DNA from: Gambelia wislizenii
Lineage: Eukaryota; Chordata; Lepidosauria; Squamata; Crotaphytidae
Length of the DNA: 64,000 nt
Direction of reading: 5' to 3'
Assembly: GCA_030847615.1 (NCBI GenBank)
Contig: JAUMIR010000004.1
Coordinates: forward strand, 221,391,001-221,455,000
The notes below the pieces were generated by a model. The model searched no databases. It saw nothing but the letters and a program-made list of their open reading frames with translations, and was not told the DNA's origin. Below, piece by piece: positions 21,151 through 32,545 of this stretch (position 1 is the stretch's first letter; every line of letters begins with the position of its first letter). The position numbers were made by a program, and so were the translations under genes.

Positions 21151-21336
21151 AAGTATTAGACTGGGACTTTGGAGATCCAGGTTCTAATCGCTACTGACTC
21201 ACAATATTCACTGGCTAACCTTGGGCCTCTCAATTTTGCTCTTTGTCTGATCCACCTCAAAGAGTTGATGTGTGATTGGAATAGAGAGAAAGAGAGCCTT
21301 GTATATGCCACATGTATATGAGGAATAGCAGGAAAT
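21151..21336 (+). mobile_element. tRNA-derived SINE, second type (diverged)
   Basis: gactgggactttggagatccaggttctaatcg gives a B-box-like core. The body ccacctcaaagagttgatgtgtgattgg and the end gtatatgccac...ggaaataaataaa follow a common squamate SINE plan distinct from the neighbour at 21346. Confidence 0.6.
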
Positions 21337-21345
21337 AAATAAACT

Positions 21346-21553
21346 AATAGCCAGTGTGGTGTAGTGTTTTAAGTGTTGGACCGTGACTCTGGAGACCAAG
21401 GTTTGAATCCCTGCTCGGACATGAAAACCCACTGGGTGACCTTGGGCAAGTCATACTCTCTCAGCCTCAGAACAAATTGTGCTGAGAAAACCATATAAGA
21501 GGTTTGCCTTAGATTTGTCATAAGTCAGAAGTGACTTGAAGGCACACAACAAC
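21346..21553 (+). mobile_element. tRNA-derived SINE (Sauria-type), full length
   Basis: Starts gccagtgtggtgtagtgttt. The B box GGTTTGAATCC is at 21400-21410, followed by gaaaacccactgggtgacc and a Bov-B-like tail (gtcataagtcagaagtgac) ending (AAC)n. Confidence 0.92.
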
Positions 21554-21554
21554 A

Positions 21555-21680
21555 AATTCAGAGGTGGGGAACGTGGCTTTTCAGATGTTCTTGGACTACA
21601 ACTATAGTGCTGGCTAGGGCAGATGGAAGCTGCAGTCCAACAACAGCTAGAGGGCTGCACAGTTCTCCACTTCTGTAATA
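21555..21680. repeat. Short foldback repeat of the actacaactatagtgctgg type
   Basis: ttcagatgttcttggactacaac...gctgcagtccaacaacagctagagg has inverted halves, as at 25125 and 27405. Confidence 0.5.
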
Positions 21681-22299
21681 ATGGGTCAGCATCAACAGTG
21701 GAGATGGGGCAACAACACCCACCTTCACTGTCAGGAGTCCAGCTGGTGTGGAGGAGTTTCTATGTAGAAATGCAGACAGAGGCAGGTGGGCAAAGAACAG
21801 GTGGGCAAAGGACTCTGTGACAGGCATGACATGAGGGAGAGGCTACTTCATGTAGTTCTGTTTCCGTTCTTGCCTAAGTTGGACCTCAGTAGTAAATATC
21901 ACTGGCTGAACTTAGTCCAAAATGAGGAAAAGTGGGTGATACTAAATAAATAAATAATGGGTTCTTCTTTACAGCCATTTCATGCTGAGCCAGTTGTGTT
22001 CATACTGAATATATCTGACAGGCCTTGGTACCACATAAAGTGATAAAAGCTGGTTTAATCTGGACTGAAGGAACTAGAAGCCAGCTAAAAAGGGCCCTAA
22101 CAGTTGGTATATGCTCACCCATTAGGGAGGCGAGGTGTCATACTTTACAAAAAACAGTCTTCTATTTGTAGGTGTCCTCTGTCTGTCCAATCCAAGACTG
22201 GTGAACCATGCAAGAGAAAGAAATGAGGCTTTGAAGTTGGCCATCTACAGAGTTAACACCTGATTTGCAGCCTGAGCAGCTACACAAACTATCTAGTTG

Positions 22300-22490
22300 T
22301 TTCTCACTACACAGTTATAGAAATTTGATACCGGGGAATCCTGGGATTTATAGTTTGGTCAGGTACTAGCTGTCTGGGGGAAAAAATAGTGGAATGACAA
22401 ATCTCATGATTCCATAGGATAGAACCATGGCAGTTAAAATGGTATCGAGCTGCTATAATTGTGTAGAGTGAAAGATACCCTAGTCTCTTT
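22300..22490. mobile_element. Foldback element of the ggaatcctgggatttatag family (old)
   Basis: Inverted halves around a gap: ctacacagttatagaaatttgata...aatcctgggatttatagtttgg versus atgattccataggatag...ttataattgtgtagagtg. Confidence 0.6.
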
Positions 22491-22624
22491 CAGACTACAC
22501 AATTTAATTTAAATTATAGAGACTTAAATTTTAAAATTTAAACAGATACACAATACATGTCTCTACAATCTAATTAAAAAGCTAAATAGAGGTACAATGT
22601 ATGCCTCTACAATTGCCATATATG

Positions 22625-23040
22625 AGTTTGCCCATGACTTGGAAGTTTTCTGTGGTGGCCCTTCTCTTTGTCCCACCATTCTCACAGGTAATCTGGTGGG
22701 AACATGGGGGAAAACCTACTTGGTGGCTGCTCCCAGCCTCTGGAACTCCCTTCTTATGGAGGTTAGACTGGCACCCTTGCTATGCTTTCATAGGCACTTT
22801 TTGTTTCTGCAGGCCTTTGAGGGCTGATTGTTGGGGACGGGAGGTCCTTTCATCTGCTGCATTGTTTATATGTGTTCTTCTTTTTGATGGTTTGCTTTTA
22901 ACTGCTTTTAGTGTTTATTGATAATTTCATTATATTTTTAACGTTTGTATGATTTTTTTTTATCCGTAGATGTTTTAATTTTTGTAATTTGCCTTGAATT
23001 CCAGACCGGGGAAAAGGCAAGACAGTGATTCTGATAATCA
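22625..23040 (+). mobile_element. L2-type LINE 3' end
   Basis: Encodes a remnant TYLVAAPSLWNSLLMEVRLAP, matching the AAPxLWNSLPxxxR end of L2 reverse transcriptases. A T-rich 3' UTR follows, ending in taatcattatcaccattacc. Confidence 0.7.
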
Positions 23041-23108
23041 TTATCACCATTACCACCACCACCACTATCTCCACTGTAGATACATGCATTGTATATCTAT
23101 TTAAATTA

Positions 23109-23330
23109 AAGTTATCCCTTCATATTCGCTGGGGTTTGGTTCCAGGAGCCCCCGTGGATACTAAAATCCGTGAATACTCAAGTCCGATTATATGCAATGG
23201 CATAGCAAAATGGTGTCAAGATGGCAAAATCAAGGTTTGCTTTTTGGATTATTATTTTTTTAAGAATATTTTCAAGCTGTGAATACTTAAATCTGTGAAT
23301 GCCAAATCTGTGAATGTGGAGGGACAACTG
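23109..23330. mobile_element. Tigger/pogo-like foldback element
   Basis: agttatcccttcatattcgctggggtttgg at the left and gaatgtggagggacaactg plus TA at the right. The interior matches 9377-9726. Confidence 0.85.
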
Positions 23331-23333
23331 TAT

Positions 23334-23517
23334 TTAATATCCAGTCTAAAATGTCCAAACAGAAAGCTGAGATAGATTCTAATAAAGCCTTCTTTTCTCT
23401 TTTTTCAAAGGTCTCATTCCCTTCTGGAGCAACCTTCCTTCCACTGGCCCATCACTTTATTTATACCCCACATTTCTGCCAAACTGGGACTCTAGGGGGT
23501 TACAAAAAGGCAGAAAA
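23334..23517. repeat. Duplicated segment, copy 1
   Basis: ttaatatccagtctaaaatgtcc...ggttacaaaaaggcagaaaa is nearly the same as 26143-26328. Confidence 0.85.
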
Positions 23518-23572
23518 TACTTAAATCCATGGATACCAAATCTGTGGATATGGAGGGACAATTGTATATAAA
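23518..23572. mobile_element. Tigger/pogo-like right end (fragment)
   Basis: tacttaaatccatggatacc...tatggagggacaattg plus TA, joined directly to the duplicated segment. Confidence 0.7.
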
Positions 23573-24315
23573 TTGTTTTTAAATGTGCTTCTTCACGTAG
23601 AAATTTAGGATATGCACAGTATGTGCAAATCTGTGTCCTCCTTTTCCCTAATTTTGGTGAAGCATTCCCCCCTCCCTCTCCCTCTTTGGATAATGCTTAA
23701 ACCCCATTCCATCTCCATATAATCTGATTCCAGTATTTATAGGTTCATTAGTACAGTAATATGCCCCACAAAAATAATTTCTATCCCCTGCCCTCCATGC
23801 ACAAAACAAATGTTGTTTTAGTCATCTACTCTGCACATTAGATCTAATTCACATGTTCCTTGAGCTCTTGTCGTCAATGAGGTTTGTGTTAGGTACTCAC
23901 ATAAGTGATTACAGCCTAGATCTTTATAAAAATTAACACAGATTCTTCATTTGAGTTGCTACATCTGGTAGGCTCATGTATAACTTTTCCTTAAGATAGC
24001 TGAAGCTTTGGGTTACGTAGGATCTCCCTTTCCAGAGGTGCTCTGTTTAACAAGGTTGGCTCAGAATCATGCTCTGATAGGCAGCCCCAGTACCAGGGCC
24101 AGGGTTAGCATTCTTGGACACCTGTCAAGAGTCAGGCCTTAGCAGGGCTCTCTGCTGTCAAACGTCAGAGCTTCTGGCCCATCATGTGCTCCTTTTACCT
24201 TTGCTGCCTATTCACCAGTGTTATTCCTCTGATCCAAACAATGAGGAGGAATGACATCTTCCATTCTCTGCTTTTGCTTTTCTGGCCTTTCTCTCAGAAT
24301 AGTGATAAGGACTGA

Positions 24316-24890
24316 GGACTTAATCAGACTAACAAGTTTCAAATGTTCTTTTGCCGGCATAGAAAAACCCATTTCTATGCTGGCAAAAGAACCCCCCCAC
24401 ACACACACTTACCTTCTTTCCTGGCAAAGGCTCCCTGGCAATAAAGAGGAAGTGAATAGAGCCCCGTTCACTTCATCCCTTGAAATCCCGCAAGACTTTG
24501 TCGCACGGGAAATTCAAAATTAAAAACAAGAAACACACACAAAAAGTTGCACAAGGACACACACACACACTTTAAAGTCCCAAGTAACCCAGAGAAGGTC
24601 ATAAAAAGAGCGAAACTTACCTGGATGTCCCGATCTCACCCAGAAGTGTTTGCGCTGGACTGGCCATTGTTGGAGTAAATACAAGAGTTAAATGACCCGA
24701 GGTTTTGCACACCTGCAATGCTGGCAAAAAAAATGGCAGGGGGATCTATTGATGGCTTAAGCTGTCAATTAAAAAACATGGGGTTTGGCGAGGACATAAC
24801 CGTGAAAGGGTGACGCTATTTGATATGTGTGTCCTTTTGTGGTTATGTGACATCATTATGATGCAGTATTTTGTCTGTCTGAAAAAGTCC
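24316..24890. mobile_element. MITE, GGACTTWATCAGAC family, long form (575 bp)
   Basis: Starts GGACTTAATCAGACTAAC and ends TGTCTGTCTGAAAAAGTCC. The flanks TGA and TGT are nearly identical. The internal order (atgctggcaaaagaac, gaggaagtgaatagagc, acttacctggatgtcccg, tggcttaagctgtcaatt) is the reverse of 13158-13747. Confidence 0.82.
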
Positions 24891-25124
24891 TGTGATCAAA
24901 TGCAGAGGGAAAGCATTGTAGTGATTGCAGGGAGGCCCACTGAAGGCATCTTGACTGCCACGTTTCCCCCAAATTGAGAGCATTCCTGAGTAGCCCACAA
25001 CAGACTCTAAGGGAATGTTGTTGGTTGACATTCTGCTCAGATATTTATGCAGAATGTTTGATTTGATTGTTAAACTTTTTTTTAAAGACAGTAACTACTT
25101 ACTGAGGCATTATTGCAAGGGTGG

Positions 25125-25240
25125 CAATTCTGTGGCCCTCTGGTTTTCAAGTGCAACTCCCACCGTTCCTCACCATTAGGCTATGCTGCCTAGGGCTGCT
25201 GGGAGTTGCAGTTCAACAACATCTGGAGGGACACACAGTC
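25125..25240. repeat. Short foldback repeat of the gggagttgcagtt type
   Basis: gtgcaactcccaccgttcctcaccattagg and gggctgctgggagttgcagttcaacaacatctggagg form inverted halves. Confidence 0.55.
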
Positions 25241-25532
25241 CCCCCTTATTGAAATGTTAATATTATAATATGTTTTGAAATGTATTGTTGTTTATATTGT
25301 TATATGAATACTTATTGGCTATTTTTAATGTATTGTCTTTAATTATTCATGGGTCTTTACCTCATATATTTTGAGCTACCCTGAATATAGGAAGTCTTTT
25401 GTGGAAAAACAGCTCATATATTTTTAAATAATAATAATAATAATAAGTAATAATAATAATAAATGATGATGATGTTTACTTCTAATGCCAACAGAAAATG
25501 ATAAACACAAATATATCACCATGAAAACATTA

Positions 25533-26070
25533 TATTCAAAAGAAACCCTCACAAAGACAGGATCAGTTTTCCAGCACAGTATAAATATATTTTTCTTCCC
25601 TTCTTTTCCAGTGGATAAGCAGAAAGGGTCCTGTAATAAATCTTTTCAATATTTCTAGTGAAACCCCACTGGTCTTGGGATGATATATCATTTACAGAAG
25701 CAATGAATGGCTGCTGTATGTCAATAAACATGTCTGCCCCAGTTTCCCCTCCAAGAACTTTACACATAGCTGTTAATTTTTCATTTAATGCCAGATCCCA
25801 CAGCCTCTTTCTCCACCATACTAGTAGATCCACTTCCTCAGCATGTTTCTATCCCATCTGTTAGCTATAACCATTCTTGCAAGTGATAATAAAATAGATC
25901 TGTAGGACAATTATGGATCAAATGTTCATGCTTGTTTGTAAAGGTGGACAGTAAGGATTCCCTGCCATCATTATTAATATGCTGGGATGTGATTTTATCT
26001 ATTACATTCAGTTCCTGTTTTGCAAAACCTCTTATTTTGGGGCACCATAGGCACAGATGAATTATAATTC
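25533..26070 (-). mobile_element. L1 ORF2 C-terminal remnant
   Basis: The minus strand has CPKIRGFAKQEL, VIDKITSQHINND and WWRKRLWDLALNEKLT, the usual order of vertebrate L1 ORF2 after the zinc knuckle. Several stops and shifts show it is dead. Confidence 0.75.
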
Positions 26071-26142
26071 TTCTCTGCTCACATCTTCTCCCAAGGAAAG
26101 AAAATATTTTTTATTAATTGATAACAACCTATATACAGTATT

Positions 26143-26328
26143 TAATATCCAGTCTAACCTAAAATGTCTAAACAGAAAGCTGAGACAGATTCTAATAAAG
26201 CCTTCTTTTCTCTTTTTCCAAAGGTCTCATTTTCTTCTGGAGCAGCCTTCCTTCCACTGGCGCATCACTTTATTTATACCCCACATTTCTGCCAAATTGG
26301 GACTCTAGGGGGTTACAAAAAGGCAGAA
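26143..26328. repeat. Duplicated segment, copy 2
   Basis: tttaatatccagtctaacc...ggttacaaaaaggcagaaaa parallels 23334-23517, with a 5-base insertion (aacct) near the start and scattered substitutions. Confidence 0.85.
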
Positions 26329-26807
26329 AATCCCAATAATTACAAGCCTCTTGTATAGAAGAAGGACGTGCAGTCCATGCTTGCAAACTCCCCAACCCTC
26401 TTCATATAAGAAACCAATCCATGCAACTTCCCAGAGCCTCTTTTTTTTTTTGGCCTTTTAGCTAAGTGTGTGTGCACGTGTGAGTGTGTATGTGTGTGTG
26501 TGAGAGAAACATCTGATCAGTAACAGCTCGATCAGTAGCAGCTGTTGTTGTGAACGAGACTTGTGCTAGAGAAGCGGATGTGTTAAAGAAGTGCTGTCAG
26601 CACTGGAGGCAGGCTCCATTGGCACATTTTCTGCAGCAGTCAGGCTCCTGGATTCACCCCATGGGAGACGATGGCAGCTTGTCGTGAAATTTTTGTAATA
26701 GAACATCTTTTGGATAGTCTGAGTTTGCCCTAGGAAGGGAGATGACCTCAATACTGCCCTTAAAATGGCGGAGCCACTGCCTGAACAGGCAATGTTAGGG
26801 TCCACAC

Positions 26808-26812
<5 letters not shown>

Positions 26813-26874
<62 letters not shown>

Positions 26875-26885
26875 TGTCTGTCTAT
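26813..26885. repeat. (TA)n(TG)n(TCTG/TCTA)n microsatellite
   Basis: A TA run passes into a TG run, then tctgtctgtctatctatg. Confidence 0.95.
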
Positions 26886-27004
26886 CTATGTATTTTTAGG
26901 ATCAACTCAGAACCAGGTGCTCTAATTTAATAACAATAATTAATAATAATTAAAACAGAATTTGAAAGGGCTGTAATACCTTAGCAATTCTTCTGCCTCT
27001 TCCT

Positions 27005-27200
27005 CCTCCTCCTTAATTTGATTTATATGCCACCTGTCCCTCCTCTACAACCAGGATCCAAATTGGCTTACAAATTAAAATAAAATACAATATAGCTAAA
27101 CTATACAAAAGGTTAATATTAAAATGAAATTAACCTGTCAATAACAAACATTAAAAAGCAGCAATTAGAAAGAATAAAAAGCAGTTTAAAACCAATATAA
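27005..27200 (-). mobile_element. L2-like LINE 3' end (diverged)
   Basis: tttgatttatatgccacctg...aattggcttacaaattaaaat reads in reverse as the usual tgtaagccaattt...ggcatataaat terminus. Confidence 0.5.
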
Positions 27201-27279
27201 TTAAAAGCACTAGAGCACCCTATTAGATGCCATTTCCCCCCAAAAGAAAAGCATTCAGTTCTCAGAATAAAATGTACCA

Positions 27280-27390
27280 ATTCTTATGACTTGCTCAAGG
27301 CACCACATAACATCTGATCTAAGATTTAGTGTTGGCTTCCTGTTTACAGCTCATGCCTTCCACCACTAAACTACACTAATTTTCCAATAT
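27280..27390 (-). mobile_element. SINE tRNA-side fragment
   Basis: tatgacttgctcaaggcacc...catgccttccaccactaaactacact resembles the reverse of the SINE head. Confidence 0.45.
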
Positions 27391-27404
27391 ACTGTAGTGT
27401 GTGG

Positions 27405-27520
27405 GGGAAAAGATTTGACCTTCAACAGCTTTAGACTGCAAGTCCCAGAAACCTGAGTCAGCATGGCCAATGGTAAGGGATTTTGGGAACTGTAGTCCAA
27501 AGCATCTGGTTAGCCTAAGA
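27405..27520. repeat. Short foldback repeat of the tgcaagtcccagaa type
   Basis: gactgcaagtcccagaaacc...gccaatggtaagggattttgggaactgtagtcc, with inverted ends. Confidence 0.55.
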
Positions 27521-27739
27521 TTTGTCCTGTCTGCTTCCTGAGGCTGGCTCTAAATAGACTTTCATTATATCAACAGGGTGATTAACTTTGCCTTAGATAA
27601 AACATTGTCTTAACTTTGTTTGCTTTCAGGAGTCACTGCACTGTAAAATTCATGAGGCACAACTCCACACAGCTATAAGGGATTCACACAATTAAAAGGA
27701 ATCAGATGAACACACTCATTCAGATTTTAGTCATGTACC

Positions 27740-27875
27740 ACAGGGAGTGGAGAGCTGCTACTTCCTTAAGTGTGTTTGGGACTTCAGTTCCCAGAAGTTT
27801 CAACCAGTATGGCCAATGGTAAGGCACTATGGGGGCAGTTATAGTCCAAAACATCTGGAGGACAAAACATTCCCC
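27740..27875. repeat. Short foldback repeat of the ttcagttcccagaag type
   Basis: gacttcagttcccagaagtt...tatggccaatggtaaggcac, then gggcagttatagtccaaaacatctggagg. Confidence 0.55.
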
Positions 27876-28207
27876 ACCTTGATGTACAGTATGAACTATC
27901 AAGGTCTTCATTCTGTTCTTGACTCCACCTTGGGGTTTGTCTACACCAGTGAAAAACCCTGAATCCAGCAGAATAATGCCACATGACGTGAGGCCTTTCC
28001 CCTGAATCTGGTGTGATGCTGCCACTCTATTTGTACCAGACTCAGGGAATACCCCCTTAAACTGGGCTTTAGAAAACTTGCAGTTTTCTCTGGAGATTAC
28101 TGTGTGAACAATCTATCTGCACTGGGTTTGTGGATGGGGTGGGGAGGAGATGAAGGACAAACACTGCCTAAGGCTCCACCATCCCCCCTCAGTGTCACTT
28201 CTCATTC

Positions 28208-28650
28208 CAAAGGCAGAGCCCCAGCGGTAATCATTCTCTGAGGTCAGAATGTCCAGTAAGCCCCACCATTGCAAGGCTAGCAACCCATTCTGGCTTCAGA
28301 GAGAGCAGCTGCCACTGGAGTTTTACTTTTCCTGGAGCTCAGAGGGGTGATTGTGTACCAGAAAAGCAAAACCCCAGTAGAGCTGCTCTCTCTGAAGCCA
28401 GACCAGGCAGCTGGCTTTGCAGTGATGGGGCGGGCCACCCATTCTGGCTTCAGAGGGAGTGACTACACTGGGGCTTTGCTTTTTCTGGAGCTCAGAGGGG
28501 CAATGCACCAGAAAAGCAAAACCCCAGCGGTAGTTGCTTCCTCTGAAGCCAGGACAGGTGGCTAGCTTCGCAATGGAGGGGTGGGCTGCCTGTTCTGGCT
28601 TCAGAGAGAGTGGCTACCACTGGGACTTTGCTTTTCCCAGAGCTCAGAGT
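28208..28650. repeat. Tandem array of about three ~152-bp units, each internally inverted
   Basis: tggcttcaga recurs at 28291, 28445 and 28596 (spacings 154 and 151). Between these, inverse halves such as agcaaaaccccagcggtag...cctctgaagcca alternate with direct halves tggcttcagag...ggggctttgctttttctgg. Each period is therefore a dyad. Confidence 0.8.
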
Positions 28651-28929
28651 CAAGCATGAGTAACAGCTTTGAATGGAAGCCAAGTAAAAATCTGAATGCA
28701 GATTTGGGCTTTGGCAGGTGTGGCACTTAATTCCAAACCAGAGTAGTCCAAATTTCATCTGCTGAAGCTCTGGGCCAAAGTAATCTGAATTTCATCCAGA
28801 TTTTTACTGACCCCCACCTATGGAGTCAAGGCCTTGGTCCACTTGGTTCTGAGAGCTATTCATATGTTGGTGTTTACCTTTAAATCCTTTTCCAGCTTTG
28901 GACCTGAATTCCTGAAGTATTACCTACTC

Positions 28930-29060
28930 TGGGCTTGAGGGGAGGGACCCATATCCCTCCAGATATTATTGGTCCCCATCAGCTGCAGCCAGCATGTCCA
29001 TTGGCCGTAATGATAGGAGCTGTAGCCCAAGAACACCTGGAAGGCCACACGTGGTCTTAC
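28930..29060. repeat. Short foldback repeat of the ggagctgtagccc type
   Basis: ccctccagatattattgg...cagcatgtccattgg, then ggagctgtagcccaagaacacctgg. Confidence 0.5.
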
Positions 29061-29889
29061 TCCAACATGAAGTCATCTGTACACACAATGGTCACCCTCA
29101 GTATCCCTCTCCCTGTCTTCCTCAGTACCTGTGGTAAGGCAGGTGGCAACTGGAGAGAAGATTTTTCAGTGGTGATGGACTACTGAATGCTCAGTTGGTG
29201 TCTATGCTGAAGTCTTCCTGGCAACTAACAGATGCCAAAACAAACAGGTCATTGCCCCCGCTTTTAAAAAGTCTACCTAACAATAATAATGTTGTTTTAT
29301 TAAATGACAAATGAAGCAAAATTCAGCATCAGCTCTGTTAATGTATGGGCTGCAATCTTGATCATACTTACGATATAGGTAAGTTGGACTTCCTCTTGAG
29401 TTGACACACTGAAACACCAGATCAGAAGTAGGTAGAAATGTCATGTGTATAGCTTCACAGTGGAGGCTGGTGGCTCCCATGCCAACGGGGCTGCAAATCC
29501 TTTCCAGGTTTTGGCTAGTTTTAAACAAACTATATAAGGTGTCGAACCTAGTTAGGAATACAGTTCATCACCTTGGAGAGTTCCTTTAAAACCTGGAGTA
29601 AGTGCACCACCCCACTTAAATGGGAGCCACTAGTTGCCATTGGAGCTTCATGTCCTCTTCTTACTGGGAATTTAATGCTTATGTCACCTCTGTTCACAAG
29701 GTATACCCCAAAACTGGTGCTAAGAGCTAGCCACAGAGTTTAGAAAGTTACTTTGAAAGGAGGGGGCTCCCTAATTATGCCCTGTTTTACAGGCAATTTT
29801 AGTTGCAGGAACTCTTTCCCTCTTTTAGTTGATGTTAAATCACTGTAAAATAGAGATTAACATACTCAACCATCATAGCAGGCTGTTTG

Positions 29890-30370
29890 AAAGACCATAC
29901 TGTATCTCCCCTTATGGATCTGCCTGGATCTTGAAATATAAAGGAAAGCCCTTCCTTTAGTCCCATCACCTTCACAGGTATGGTTGGTGGAAACACAAGA
30001 TAGGGCCTTCAGGGAGGCTGCCCCTAGGCTTTGGACCTCCCTCCCTAGGGAGGCTAGGATGGCTCCCTTCTTGCTGTCCTTCCATTGGCAGGCAATTTTA
30101 GATTTAGTCTGGGCTTTAGAACTGAAGGCTTTTAAGGAAAGGGCTTGTAAGGAGGTGTTTTACAACATGTTTTAACTGCTTTTTATCTTTTTGAGTGTAT
30201 GTTTTAAATAGTTTTAATATTGCCAATAGTTTAATTTATTTTAATGCTGTCTTTTTGTATGCTTTTAACTAGATTGTAATCATTTTAATTTATAAGATGC
30301 CTTAAGTCCTAATCTCTTGGCAAAAAGGCCAGTTGCTGCTGTTGTTGATGATGACAATAATGATGATGAT
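29890..30370 (+). mobile_element. L2-type LINE 3' end
   Basis: A frame at 29984-30175 gives AFREAAPRLWTSLPREARMAP and ELKAFKERACKEV, the C-terminus of L2-like reverse transcriptase. A T-rich 3' UTR and a (GAT)n tail follow. The 5' end is missing. Confidence 0.78.
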
Positions 30371-31118
30371 GATAGCCACGTTAAATTAGTGTAGCGACAT
30401 GAAAAAATAGACATTTCACTGACTTAAATAACTAAGCCACAGGATGGCAAAAATGCTCATGACTTTGGCACAGGACAGTAGTTATATAACCACCCAGTAG
30501 AGCAATGCTCTAAAATGTAAAAAATAAAATAAAATAAAATAAAGAAAGAAAAATCATAGCAGACAGAATCACAATGTGCAAATATAGATCGAATATTTCA
30601 GTTTTCATAAGGGTAACTGTATTTGTGTCTCTCTAGATGAGCTTAAGCCCATGTTTGGTTGTCAGAGCTTTTCTTTGGAGCTGACATTAACCCCAGCCAA
30701 GGAAAACATCTCTATTGACATCAGCATATGTATGCCGTATGATACATTTACTGGGACAGAATGTGATACTGTGTGGAGAACAGGAAAAAAAAAGTAGTAT
30801 ACAACAAAGCTAATGGAATCCTTTCTTTCTTGAGCCCTTTCTATGGCAGAAACCACCATGGCCATGCAGCATGGCTTTGAAAATCAATTTCACTGCAATT
30901 GAGAGAAATTATATATAAAAGGGTATCCTTTTCTATTTGATTTCATTGTATTCCCCCCCCCCCCCGCATTGCCATACAATGGTGACCTGGCAACTTATGA
31001 AAACAAGGCATCCACAAAGCTGAAGAATGTGGTGTTTGAGGATACAACCCTAAACAGCAGAAAACACAGGAGTAGCTGTGTTGACCATGAAACAAAATCA
31101 AAATCCAAAAAGGATTTT

Positions 31119-32459
31119 TGGACAGGGAAGATTCTAGAACAGATCATTAAACAGAGAGTCTGTGAACATTTAGAAGGCAATGCCATAATCACAAAAAGTC
31201 AGCATGGGTTTCAGAGAAACAAGTCATGCCAGACTAATCTGATCTCTTTTTTTGATAAAGTTACCAGCTTGGTAGATGAAGGGAATGCTGTGGACATTGC
31301 ATACCTTGATTTCAGTAAGGCCTTTGACAAGGTTCCCCATGACATTCTTGCAAACAAGCTTGTAGAATGTGGGCTAGACAAGTTAACTGTCCAATGGATT
31401 TGTAATTGGTTGACCGGCCGAACCCAAAGGGTGCTCAGCAGTGGCTCCTCTTCGTCTTGGAAAGATGTGACCAGTGGGGTGCCACAGGGTTCTGTCCTGG
31501 GCCCAGTGCTATTCAACATCTTTATCAATGACTTAGATGAGGGAATTAGGGGCATACTTATCAAATTTGCAGATGACACCAAATTGGGAGGAGTAGCTAA
31601 TACCCTAGAGGACAGGATCAAAATTCAGAATGACCTGGATAGACTGGAGAGCTGGGCCAAAGCTAACAAAATGAAATTCAATACGGAGAAATGTAAAGTA
31701 CTGCATTTAGGGCGGAAAAATGAAATGCATAAATATAGGATGGGAGAGACCTGGCTGAATGAGACTACGTGCGAAAGGGATCTAGGAGTCCTAGTAGACC
31801 ACAAGTTGAACATGAGCCAACAGTGTGATGCGGCAGCTAAAAAGGCCAATGCAATTTTGGGCTGTATCAATAGAAGTATAGTGTCTAGATCAAGGGAAGT
31901 AATAGTGCCACTCTATTCTGCCTTGGTCAGACCTCACTTAGAATACTGTGTCCAGTTCTGGGCACCACAATTCAGAAAGGATATTGACAAATTGGAGTGT
32001 GTCCAGAGAAGGGCAACTAAAATGGTGAAAGGTCTGGAAACAATGCCTTATGAGGAGAGACTTAGGGAGCTGGGTATGTTTAGCCTGGAAAAAAGACGGT
32101 TTAGAGGCGATATGATAGCCCTGTTTAAGTATTTGAAGGGATGTCACGCTGAGGATGGAGCAGGCTTGTTTTCTGCTGCTCCAGAGACTGGAACACGGAG
32201 CAATGGGTGCAAGCTCCAGGAACAGAGATTCCACCTCAACATGAGGAGGAACTTTTTGACAGTAAGAGCTGTTCGGCAGTGGAACACACTCCCTCGGAGC
32301 GTGGTGGGGTCTCCTTCCTTGGAGGTCTTTAAACAGAGGCTGGATGGCCATCTGTCGGGGATGCTTTGATTGTGATTTCCTGCGTGGCAGGGGGGTTGGA
32401 CTGGATGGCCCTCGTGGTCTCTTCCAACTCTGCAATTCTATGATTCTATGATTCTATGA
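31119..32459 (+). mobile_element. CR1 retrotransposon, 5'-truncated, young copy
   Basis: Begins within the reverse transcriptase domain and runs to the ATTCTATGA tail (three units). The 3' UTR is ggttggactggatggcc-type. It is inserted in an older repeat (cacaggagtagctgtgttg to the left, acttttattagaccaac to the right). About six differences separate it from 55991-57073 over the shared ~1,070 bases. Confidence 0.95.
31125..32369 (+). pseudogene. CR1 reverse transcriptase, truncated but uninterrupted frame
   Basis: Open frame without stops to TGA at 32367-32369. In order it shows SQHGF, the catalytic motif YLDFSKAFDKV, GVPQGSVLGPVLFNIFIND, and FADDTKLGG at about 31566-31592, then the C-terminal region [27 protein letters not shown] and FSLEKRRFRGD, ending [14 protein letters not shown]. 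The endonuclease and the N-terminal RT part are missing, so it cannot move alone. The 50-odd codons upstream belong to flanking sequence. Confidence 0.92.
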
Positions 32460-32545
32460 TACTTTTATTAGACCAACTAGAAGGGACAAAATTTATCAAG
32501 TTAGATTTTGAAGCTCACTGGCTTGTTTATCAGGCAAAGATGGTG
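32460..32545. repeat. Flank of an older dispersed repeat split by CR1
   Basis: acttttattagaccaactag...ggcttgtttatcaggcaaagatgg. The left flank at about 31065-31100 (aggagtagctgtgttgacc) belongs to the same repeat type. A related fragment is at 61838-61910. Confidence 0.5.

Noticed and set aside
28208..28650. CRISPR-like direct repeats
   Set aside because: The units alternate in orientation, there are no unique spacers of constant length, and the genome is vertebrate.
31995..32435. Minus-strand frame of 165 codons opposite the CR1 ORF
   Set aside because: An antisense shadow of the reverse transcriptase. It recurs with every CR1 copy (for example 56560-57057).
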